Source of the DNA: Bondarzewia mesenterica
Lineage: Eukaryota; Basidiomycota; Agaricomycetes; Russulales; Bondarzewiaceae
Length of the DNA stretch: 18,638 nt
Reading direction: 5' to 3'
NCBI GenBank assembly: GCA_004802705.1
Contig: SGPL01000610.1
Coordinates: 1-18,638, forward strand
Both the position numbers and the translations under genes were made by a program. Below the pieces are notes generated by a model. That model was not told where the DNA came from and made no database searches. It saw only the letters and a program-made list of their open reading frames with translations. Positions 9,977 through 18,638 of the stretch are shown piece by piece; within the stretch, counting starts at the first letter, position 1; each line of letters begins with the position of its first letter.

Positions 9977-10309
9977 GTGGTCAATGACAGCGTTCATCAG
10001 GACATCTGCCTTGGTCCATGTTGGCAGCGTCTGTTCGGCCGGAGTTCTCTCCAGACTAGCCTAAGCTCGAGTATTGATATCCGGCAGCGTATGAATATGA
10101 ATATCTTCATTTCGTTAATGCGCACAAATCTTGAGTCAATCACGGTTGCGGTTATTGGGAATAACAATTCTGGGAAGCGGTCATATGGAAGGGCACAGGC
10201 GTTGGGCGAAGGCGATTCACTGGGAGGCAAATTCAGCAAGACGAAATCCTGTGAATTGGCATCCAAACACACCGTGAAGTATGTTACGAAAGAGTGTCAG
10301 ACCGCTTAA
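9977..10309 (+). CDS. Doubtful ORF with P-loop-like motif, possibly a gene remnant
   Basis: A 110-codon ORF whose middle reads TVAVIGNNNSGKR (motif at 10157-10180). This resembles a beta strand followed by a Walker A loop, but Arg stands where Ser or Thr must bind Mg. An intron-like GTATGT...GTGTAG lies at about 10278-10332, followed by a second open stretch. This could be the N-terminal piece of a decayed P-loop NTPase or chance. No Walker B or other GTPase motif is seen. Confidence 0.2.
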   Translation: MVNDSVHQDICLGPCWQRLFGRSSLQTSLSSSIDIRQRMNMNIFISLMRTNLESITVAVIGNNNSGKRSYGRAQALGEGDSLGGKFSKTKSCELASKHTVKYVTKECQTA

Positions 10310-11421
10310 CACAGAACGACTGTCTTCTGTGTAGGTCGCTACGGAGACTAGTCAGACCGTAGGAAAAATGTCCACAGAAGTTTTGGATGCGGGAGAGATA
10401 TAATGCGGACAGGTCGCAGGGTTGCTGAGGCAGCGCGACGGGATAGACTCGAAGTCTGAGATCTGAGGCCTAGTAAAGATAAAAGTCAATAATTATAGGT
10501 ATGTGTCAGGAAATTTTGCCATTTCAAGAAGTCAGGGTCCACTTCTCCCATTGCCACTATCAAGCTTTCTTGTCCACGGGTCTAGGGAACAGGATCCTGT
10601 AATATGTGATACTGAAATACATCATCGCTTCCATACAGTTCAGTATCAGAGATCCGAATTTGCGCTCGTGTCCAATTATATACGGCATCGTGGGCTGTGA
10701 GTGGTCACAGTAGGTGTGAGTGAAAGTCATGCGATAGCACTGTCAACGGCAGTGTCATTGCGTCGAAGAAGTTGGTTGTGATGGTGATGGTGGCACAGAA
10801 GATCTAAAGGTTCTTCACATAGAAACTTTGACCTACTATATGAAGCAAAAAATTCCAAGTCCACGATGCATAATAATATCACGAATGGAAGAGTAGCACA
10901 TCAACGAGAATCCAGCGTTCGTGGATGAGGACGACCAAAGGGTTTGTTGGTCCGCGCATTATTCCTCGAACCTAGATACCTGCCTAAAACAGGTATGTCA
11001 CGGGTTGTGGAGCCGCCACGAGTGAGTTGATTCTTGTTGACCCGCGACTCCATGCGCTATGTCCATGCTTCTTTCTTATCTACGTGCATCAGTAGCAAAG
11101 GCGATGACGACTCAGTTTTTCTGCTGACTGGCTTCAGTCTAGAATGCTTGCAGCCTCGGACGGAGCTGAAGTTGCTGCGCACATCCAGGTGCTTTGTTGG
11201 CGGAAGATGCAGTAAATAACAAAGCATCTGCTACTATTCGATCGCCACGGTTCGAAACTTCGATGCGGCTCTCTGAGAGTCTTCACGCTAATAATAGAGC
11301 AGAGGTTCTTCTGCGCTCCTATTTTCTTGCCAAGGAGTACTCAGAAAGGCCCTGCAACCTGAATCTGGCCTACTGTTCCCTTGGGGCCTCCTAGGGCCTC
11401 CTGCAATGCTGTCATATTGGC

Positions 11422-11835
11422 GTGCGTTGTGCCTCTTTCTATTCTGCCGAAGCTCCGAGCCAGTACCACCTGTGCTCTTCGATTTCTCTGCCGCTTGATT
11501 TCAATGGTCTGACTGAAATCTTGCTGAACATGTGCTCAAGGACTATTGGGGTGACGAGGCAGTACAGATCTACGAAGGCAGCTCAGGGTTTGCCCGCGGC
11601 CTCCAACTATACTTCTCTTTTGGAGACACAGCAGGAGCTACAGTTCCATCGGATCTGGTTGGTAAAAGCTGCGCAAGAAGTTCAGAAAAACAAACTGGAG
11701 ATATATGATCTCGGCCTTCACGAACCATCAATTGCGGAATTGAGCAAGTCGCGTGTTTTCGGACGATTACCAGACCGTTGGAGTCCGGATATGCCTTCTT
11801 CTCTCGTCGTTCTGTGTTCTAGCACCCATGCATGA
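11422..11835 (+). CDS. Doubtful hypothetical ORF, 137 codons
   Basis: Open for 137 codons with a polar, partly helical C-terminal half (LVKAAQEVQKNKLEIYDLG). I recognise no domain. It ends 22 bases before the TATA box of the aspartic protease, so it overlaps what should be that gene's promoter. A second frame is also open for about 60 codons here. It could be a remnant or a chance ORF. Confidence 0.15.
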   Translation: MRCASFYSAEAPSQYHLCSSISLPLDFNGLTEILLNMCSRTIGVTRQYRSTKAAQGLPAASNYTSLLETQQELQFHRIWLVKAAQEVQKNKLEIYDLGLHEPSIAELSKSRVFGRLPDRWSPDMPSSLVVLCSSTHA

Positions 11836-11857
11836 ATGACGCAAGCATTGTCTCTGC

Positions 11858-11865
11858 TATATAAA
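11858..11865 (+). promoter_or_regulatory. TATA box of the aspartic protease gene
   Basis: TATATAAA, followed about 15-30 bases later by a pyrimidine-rich stretch (CCCCTTTTTTCTCTC, then CAACAACTACC) typical of fungal transcription starts. The protease ATG follows at 11942, giving a short leader of about 50-60 bases. Confidence 0.75.
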
Positions 11866-11941
11866 CGCGTTCTCCATCCCCTTTTTTCTCTCAACAACTA
11901 CCGCTACCCCTCACAAACACCCAAGCACTCAAGAACACAGA

Positions 11942-13708
11942 ATGTCTACAGCTAGCACACTCCCCTTCGTTACTCGCGTTTGCCAAACTGGCGGTCGTGA
12001 CATCGTCGCTCGCGACCATGCTCGCGCTCAGAAACTTCTGGCTGGCTTGCAGCCTCATGGCCCTGCTGCGTTCCACAGCGCTGAGCTGCGCAAACGCGGC
12101 GCAATTCATCCCGAGTTTCGCTCTCGTCACCACAGCCATCACCACCACACCACTACTGGTGGTGGAAGTGGTACGACGGCCCCTGGTGGTAGCCCTTCAG
12201 AGGGCGAGACTATTGACGTGACAGATGCAGGTCAGTAAACCCGGGAAATCGTTCAAAGATAAGCACTCATCATTTATAAATAGGCGTGACATACACTGCT
12301 TCCGTCGGTGTTGGCAGTCCCGCTACACAGTATACTCTCCTCATTGACACTGGTAGTTCGAACACTTGGATCGGTGCAGGCGCGAAATACGCGAAGACGA
12401 ACACAAGCAAGAGCACCGGTAAGAAAGTGGTAAGTGACTTGAAGTTGTCGTTGACTAAGTCGTGAAGTACTCATTTATGCGAATCTGCTATTGTAGAACG
12501 TCAGCTACGGCTCTGGATCTTTTTCAGGCACAGAATGTCGGTGTTTCTACTTTCGTTCTACCTTCGTTTCTTTGTTCAAGCTTATGTCGTCTAATTTCGG
12601 ACGCACAGATACGGATCAGGTGACGCTCAGTACCGGCCTTGTGATCGCTGACCAGAGCATTGGCGTTGCGTCGTCAGCGCAAGGTTTCAACGACGTTGAC
12701 GGTATCCTTGGGTACGTTGCCTTTTTGCTGCGCACAATCTGCCTGTTTGCGATTCTCATGCTGATCTATAATATTATAAAGCATCGGGCCCGTCGACCTC
12801 ACGCAGGGCACCGTCGCCGGTGGTCAGTCAGTCCCGACCGTGACCGACAACCTGTATTCGCAGGGCACGATTTCCGTTGAATCCATTGGTATCTTCTATG
12901 AGCCTACCACTAGTGATAACGTACTCAACGGCGAGCTCACCTTCGGCACCATCGACCAGAGCAAGTGTGTATTTCGCGTTCTACATCCACATCCACACTT
13001 TGTTTGATACAAACACTGATTTTATGGTGGTGTATTCAGGGTTACTGGCAATGTGAACTATGTGCCCATCACGAGCACGCAACCTGCCGGATCATACTGG
13101 GGAATCGACCAGGATGTCACGTATGGCACTAGTGGCCAGTCTATCCTTGGTTCCTCGAGCGGTATAGTCGACACTGGCACGACCCTCGTCCTCATCGCTT
13201 CGGATGCGTTCGCGGTGTACCAGAAAGCCACGGGAGGCACCATGGACGAGTAAGAGCCAGTCGTTCTTCTTTCAAGTTCATATTGTTCATTTGTTCTCGC
13301 TCATCGCAATCAGGAGCACGGGCCTGCTTACGCTCACTGAGTCGCAGTTCTCCAAGCTTCAATCCTTGTTCTTCAACATCGGCGGCGTCTCCTACGAGTT
13401 GACGGCCAACGCGCAAATCTGGCCCCGCTCCCTCAACTCGACGCTCGGGGGGGCGGATAACAAGATCTACCTCATCGTGAGCGATCTCGGCAGCCAGAGC
13501 GGTCAGGGACTCGATTTCATCAGTCAGTACAATTACTCTTGTCTTTCTCATTTCCGACGAAAGCAATATGGACGATGCTGATCGCCTGTATGTGTTGCTT
13601 TGTATAGACGGGTTCTCGTTCTTGCAGCGCTTCTACAGCGTGTATGATACCACCAACAGTCGTGTTGGGCTCGCGAAGACGGCTTTCACCAACTCCGAGA
13701 CCAATTGA
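11942..13708 (+). CDS. Pepsin-like aspartic protease (polyporopepsin-like, family A1)
   Basis: Eight exons, 11942-12230, 12284-12429, 12497-12536, 12609-12711, 12782-12964, 13040-13249, 13314-13522 and 13608-13708, give 427 codons (426 aa), all phases matching. Catalytic Asp118 lies in DTGSSNTW and Asp298 in DTGTTL. NVSYGSGSFSGTEYTD carries the flap Tyr, and GILGIGPVDLT is typical of polypore proteases. Residues 8-36 (PFVTRV...DIVARDHARAQKLL) resemble the family propeptide. RKR at 50-52 could be a Kex2-type cleavage site. An unusual HHSHHHH (63-69) and Gly/Thr-rich linker precede the enzyme domain. Family members are usually secreted acid endopeptidases, but this model starts directly at the propeptide with no hydrophobic signal sequence, and none was found between the TATA box and the ATG. 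It may be exported unconventionally, stay intracellular, or have a start I cannot see. Confidence 0.95.
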
Positions 13709-15883
13709 ATTTCGGAGAGCACGTTGGGATCGGCGCCAGGCTGTGATCGGTCTTCCTATGAATGACAGGTTCTAGTTTTCATGGACTCACGACTCTTAAG
13801 TGGCGGATACAGACTGTCTATACTTACGTTGTGAGGATTGTTTGATGGATGGAGGATTTTGTTGGCGGATGTGTTTTATTTTTGACTTGTTGGACTTTTC
13901 GTGACGAGTGGTGATGTAGCTACGACTCAACATGACAGAAACACCATTGTAATGCATTTGTGAACCTAGGAATTCAGAATCACAGGACAGATGGTCTAGC
14001 ATGCGGTGACTCTAGCCTCCAAAAGATATCCATATTCAATGGACCTTCGTATTTGATCGATTGATCCACAAGACTACTTGTTGTATGACATTTCGGCGGA
14101 TACTGAGATACGACGCGTCTTTGTGTTTTCAGATCGTTCTAAGTTTCATGAAGAATATTTGTTGGAAGAAAAGGAAAGTAAACAATGGACACAATGTGAT
14201 ATCATACCCGAAAGGGTTCACTGGGTTTCTGTCAGCAAGATATATATAATTCGTAGAACAACAAACCAGACGACCATCCACGTGCAAAAACGGGGACCCC
14301 TCGAAGGCCTGCCACTTGTCGTGATACATAAAACCCCTGAGCGCAAGCGCCAGGGTACAGTGCTGAGTGCTGGCATTTTCAACGTGTTGGGGTTGTATGA
14401 AATGTGGTGTCGGAGCTTGCATAGGATTGGTCACATGGAGGGGACCCGAGCATGGCGTGTCGAAGCGAGGGAAACAGGAAATTGGAAGTAAGTTGGAGTC
14501 GGTGGGGTGTTTTGGCATTTGACGTTGAGAAGTAGAAGACATGCAGCGAAAGATGCATGAGAAGTTCAAGATGGGTCATGATAGAATGTTCTGTTAGCTA
14601 TGACGTGAATTTTAATGAAGAGGCCGCGGTAGCTTTCCGCGGACCGAAACTAATATGTTGGACGGCACAAAGACGGCCAAAAGCACATAGCGATACAGTG
14701 CGCAGGGCCAAGGCCCGGACATGAGTTGCAAAGACGACTTTACAAGCACGATCGAAGAAGATGCGTGCAAAAGGACAAACAGCGGATTCGGCAGTAATTC
14801 CACCAACCGCGGAGAGCGGGTGTGGAATGCCGTTATGACTTGTGGAATGGAAAGTAGATCAGAAGGCAACCAAATACCCCGCATCCTGTCCGTTTCACAC
14901 AAGACTCCTTGAAGGCTAAATCACACTCGTATGAGCTCAGACCACCTTGACAAGTAGCACCCTGGTATGCGAGCGATATGCAGTCAAATAAAGCAAAATG
15001 GCCCCAACTCACATAGTTCACTGTTTCAAGCTTCATGAGTGCAAAATTGTACACACTGCAGTCACCTCACCCGCGCCTACAAGTGTACACTCACCGTTGA
15101 GCACATGACAATTGGCATGGTCGGGGATCTCACGGCCAGGCACGTCAGCTGAACATCGAGACGCGGACTTGACAAAAAGACAATTTCAGGGATATCAGGG
15201 ATGACGGTGACCAGTGGTGGCCCCGATGTGCGGTGCGTGCCAAGCGATCTCGGTCGTACTCCCGAGAGGGCATTCAACCGCGCAAGTGATTGGGATTGGG
15301 ACGAATACAAAAATCTTGAGAGAGCTTGGAGAGTGCTCGTCTTCGTAGGAGAAAGGAATGGAGAGGATGGAGATGGGGTTCAAAAGGTCCTCGATCGGAG
15401 CGCCATGAGTCAGATATAATTGCTGGGAACACGTGCGAAAACATCCGACAAAGATGACACAGTCGCCGTCGGAATGGCAGACGCGGCCATCGGTTTCACC
15501 TCATGTATGCCACCGCCTGCACGACTGCTGCCAGCTGCATAAATACACAATGGACCTCTGCATGTCTCCCCTGCACAAGATATCGACACGCGAGAGCTGT
15601 GCTCGATTCTAAGTATAAGTGGTAGCTGACTGAAACCTCGAAAAACAAGTGTGGAGAGCGCCACAGTCAGATCTGGATCGGAAAGGTCGGCAGCTTCATC
15701 CGTTTGAGCTCAGAATTCCAAGAGCTCAAGCCTTTTCTCTTATCACCACCGCAACACACATCCTACCCTCTACCTCGTCGTTCTCTTCTCTAACGGCCAG
15801 GCAAGGTACCATCTTACAGGTTCTACCCCACGTCTCTTTACGATCACGAAGAATTACTAGACCTACGAATTGGTTAGGACGTC
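13709..15883. other. Long intergenic region, including the antiporter promoter
   Basis: About 2.2 kb with no supported gene. ORFs on both strands (14078-14491 plus, 14129-14569 minus) overlap each other and match nothing I know. A minus ORF at 14833-15054 is Cys-rich but lacks a clear signal peptide. CCGCGG occurs twice (14624-14629 and 14637-14642), allowing a small hairpin. From about 15750 the plus strand is C/T-rich (CCTACCCTCTACCTCGTCG), as near fungal transcription starts, and probably leads into the antiporter's 5' leader. Confidence 0.5.
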
Positions 15884-18638
15884 ATGGCTTTTCATCCTGT
15901 ACGTCCGGCAGCCACTTTTATTCCATGTCGTCCTGCTGATATACCCTTTAGTTTGAGGCTTCAATACCTCACATTGCTTATGCTGTCTTGGGAGGTTTCG
16001 TTGTATTCGTGAGTGCCTCACTTTGCCCATCGTGTCGCCGAAATCGACATACTGACCCAACAGTCCAGTTTGGGATGTTTTCACTCTTCATCCGAGAAAA
16101 GGTATGCCAGACACGTCCTCTTCGAACGCAACCATTGTTCACATCATATAGCTGTACATTGGTGAAGCATGTTGGGCATTTCTGTTCGGTGTCATCATTG
16201 GTACGCGGTTTAACTGCCATTGAAATTGGCGGCGGAATGCCCTGTAAAGGTTATACTCTGACCCGTGGCATTAGGACCCTACGGCGCGAACATATTCAAC
16301 CCACGAGGATGGGGGAATGGCGAAGACAGCGTGACGAACACCATTACTCTCGAGTTCACTCGGGTTGTCCTTGCGATCGGTGTCTTCGCCATCGGTGTTG
16401 AGCTCCCAAAGGCATACATGGCACGGCATTGGAAATCTCTTTTTTATCTCATTGTCCCTGTCATGACCTGGGTACGTCTCCTTTCCTTTATCCCTCTAAT
16501 TTGTCCTCCGCTGAGTGTTCCATGTTTGGCGATTGTGTAGGGCTGGTTCGTATCAGCCGGCCTCATCTACGCCCTCATCCCCAAACTCAACTTCCTCTCG
16601 TCTTTAGCGGTCGCCGCGTGCCTCACTCCCACGGATCCCATTCTAGCTGCCGCCGTCGTTGGAGGCAAGTACGCAGACAAACACGTACCCGCCCACTTGC
16701 GACACCTACTAGCAGCGGAATCGGGATGTAACGACGGAGCGGCGTTCCCGTTCTTGTACATTTCACTTTATCTGATCATGGACAAAACAACGGGGCAGGC
16801 GGTTGGAGACTGGTTCCTCCGGCTCTGGCTATGTGCGTCCATCTTTTTTTTCTCCACCAATTACACCTCTGAGCCGCAGACGCTGATAGAGCGATGCCTT
16901 GACTCGTAGATCAGATCATACTGGGCACTGTCTGGGGTGCTATGCTTGGATTTGGTTTCCGCCACCTCATGAAATTCTGCGAGCGCAACGACCTTATCGA
17001 TAGGCAGTCTTACGTCGCACAATATGTCTCCCTTGCGCTTCTGACTATCGGTACAACAACTATGCTTGGCTCGGACGACCTCCTCGCTGCGTTCTCATGT
17101 GGTACTGCCTTTGCCTGGGATGGGTTCTTCAACAAGCAAACGGAACAAGCCGTATTCTCCTCCGTCATTGACTTATTGTTCAACGTCGCTGCTTTCGTGT
17201 TTGTCGGCGCGTGGACGCCATTCACGGATTTTGACAATGCAGAATTGTCCATTACGGTCTGGCGTCTTGTCGTGATTGCCATCCTCGTGCTCTTGCTGCG
17301 CCGCTTGCCCGCCATGATAGCCCTATATAAGTTCATTCCGGATGTGAAGAATTTCCGCGAAGCTGTCTTCAGCGGACATTTCGGTCCTATGGGCATCGGT
17401 GAGTCGGGCTTATTTGTCTCTTTTCCTTTCTTTTGTTCTGAGTGATTTGACCGGGTCCTGGCAAATAGGTGCTGTGTTCATATCGACACTCGCAGCGGAG
17501 ACGCTCACAAACGACAACCCCCAGCCAGGGTCTCAGAAGGACATCCTCGCCGATGCCATCCAGCCCATTGTGGCTTTCATGGTTGTCACCTCCATCGTCA
17601 TCCACGGCCTCTCTATACCCTTCTTCACCTTCGGTCGACGTGTCCACACCGTCTCGCGCACTTGGTCGGTCCGTCGCGCCGAGACCGCGCCCGAGTGGAC
17701 GACCCACACGCGGCCCATTACGCGCGGAGAAGATATCGTGATCAATCGAGACACCGATGCGAACGCGATGGAGCGCGGGGAGGCGTCGACGGGCACGGGC
17801 ACTGGTACGGCTGATGAAAAATCTTCGACGGTGGGCGAGCTGACGCCGCCAAGGCTGGAGGAGAGTGAGGACACGAAGATGGAGGGCTCGCCTGAGGAGA
17901 AGGCCAAGGCGGAGAATGTGCCGGACGGCGATGAGGTATTCCAGGAATGGCAGGAAGGATCGGACAGAGTTATTGAAAGACGGGCGGGACCGGGAGAGGA
18001 GGTTCGTTTCTGCTTATCATTGTCAATGTCAATTTCTTGGCATCATACGCTGACTTGACTTGTCTGAAGGTTGAAGTCGAGGTACAGAAAAATGCGTACG
18101 AGCCGAGCGATGCAGAACGCTTTACGCGCGGGCTCGAGGGTCAAGACGCGAGCAGTGCCGCGGACGCCTTTGTCGGCGGACTGAAGAGTGCACCACACGA
18201 GGTTGAAAAGCGCGTCGGGCAGGCAGAAGAAGAGGCGGAGGGCGCGGCGGATCGAGTAACAGGAGAGGCCGAGTCCGTGGCCGAGTCGGCGGAACATGAT
18301 TTCGTGTCGCGGGTGCAGGGCGACGAGGACGAGGGGTGGGCGTCGGATCGGAGTGGCCCGTCGGAACAGGAGACGCGGAAGCGGGGCAAGGGGAAGAAGA
18401 AGCCTCCGTTGATCTCTGTTGGCGGGCGCGCGGGGAGGAAGAAAGGGTCGATTCACCGGGCATTCACCACCCCTCGCTCGCAGACCGGACCCTCCGCATC
18501 TCCCGAAAATTTGTCGACCGAGGACGAGCCGCGCGGCCGCCTGCCGCTCTCGCCCATAATCGGAACCGAAACGAGATCGGTGGCGCGACGGCGGGCACCG
18601 CACATGCGCATCCAGTCACTGCGGGGCAGTGAGGCGTC
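15884..18638 (+). CDS. Na+(K+)/H+ antiporter, Nha1/Sod2 type (3' end cut by the window)
   Basis: Nine exons, 15884-15898, 15952-16008, 16069-16101, 16152-16200, 16275-16471, 16541-16832, 16910-17398, 17469-18001 and 18070 onward, with all phases matching. 744 residues are visible and the frame is still open at the window end. This is a fungal cation/proton antiporter (CPA1 group), normally in the plasma membrane, exporting Na+ or K+ against H+. Seen: REKLYIGEACWAFLFGVIIGPYGANI early in the membrane domain, TPTDP (146-150), ESGCNDG (177-183) and GSDD (268-271). The two Asp of GSDD match the pair needed by S. pombe Sod2. HGLSIPFF (423-430) marks the end of the membrane part. A long hydrophilic tail (from about 431) is rich in Glu, Gly, Ala and Arg, as in long Nha1 proteins rather than short Sod2. 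The first coding exon is only 15 bases (MAFHP). Confidence 0.95.

Larger units (their letters stand above)
9826..11857. other. Two-kilobase intergenic region, weak ORFs only
   Basis: No gene can be supported. ORFs of 110 codons (9977-10309, plus, with a P-loop-like GNNNSGK) and 137 codons (11422-11835, plus, ending just before the protease TATA box) are the longest; both are described as findings. A small direct repeat of GGGCCTCCT lies at 11384-11392 and 11394-11402. No tRNA, terminal inverted repeat or transposase was noticed. Confidence 0.5.

Noticed and set aside
11250..11262. GGTTCGAAACT resembling a tRNA T-loop
   Set aside because: No matching acceptor, D-arm or anticodon arm is found around it.
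11997..12221. ORF starting MTSSLATMLALRNFWLACSLMALL that looks like a secretory signal peptide
   Set aside because: It is in a different frame from the protease and cannot join the catalytic exons in phase; the frame from 11942 carries the propeptide-like sequence and fits the splice junction.
14078..14569. Overlapping ORFs of 137 (plus) and 146 (minus) codons
   Set aside because: They overlap on opposite strands and neither has a recognisable domain or usable splice pattern; probably chance open frames.

Overview
The window looks like nuclear DNA of a filamentous basidiomycete, most likely an Agaricomycete wood-rot fungus. The genes are cut by many short introns (about 50-85 bp, GT-AG plus one GC-AG). 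The F-box protein is of the kind expanded in mushrooms, and the aspartic protease resembles polyporopepsin. All gene models were assembled by hand: exon phases were checked, and the joined exons of the four complete genes sum to whole codons.

Layout: (1) 1-967, no gene recognised, with a 19-bp odd-centred palindrome and a 13-base G run near the left end. (2) 968-2559 (+), FAD-linked oxidase of the berberine-bridge-enzyme (BBE-like) family, 'BBE-1'. (3) 3097 to about 5273 (-), a decayed GMC (aryl-alcohol-oxidase-like) oxidoreductase with at least three frameshifts, two in-frame stops and a destroyed flavin-binding loop. (4) 5658-7194 (-), a second BBE-like oxidase, 'BBE-2', paralogous to and convergent with BBE-1. 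(5) 7915-9825 (-), an F-box protein of 549 residues. (6) 9826-11857, about 2 kb with only weak ORFs. (7) 11942-13708 (+), a pepsin-like aspartic protease in eight exons behind a clear TATA box. (8) 13709-15883, about 2.2 kb without a gene I can support. (9) 15884 to the window end (+), an Nha1/Sod2-type Na+(K+)/H+ antiporter, cut off by the window inside its cytoplasmic tail.

The left 7 kb is a small island of flavin oxidases: two BBE-like paralogs facing each other across a dead GMC oxidase. BBE-2 keeps the histidine that normally binds FAD covalently. BBE-1 has Asn there and Trp near the second attachment site, yet its reading frame is intact and its last two exons match BBE-2 base for base in length. 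This suggests a duplicated oxidase that has moved to non-covalent flavin or lost redox activity. The right half (F-box protein, protease, antiporter) shows no functional link to the island. I see no mobile element, CRISPR, tRNA or rRNA.
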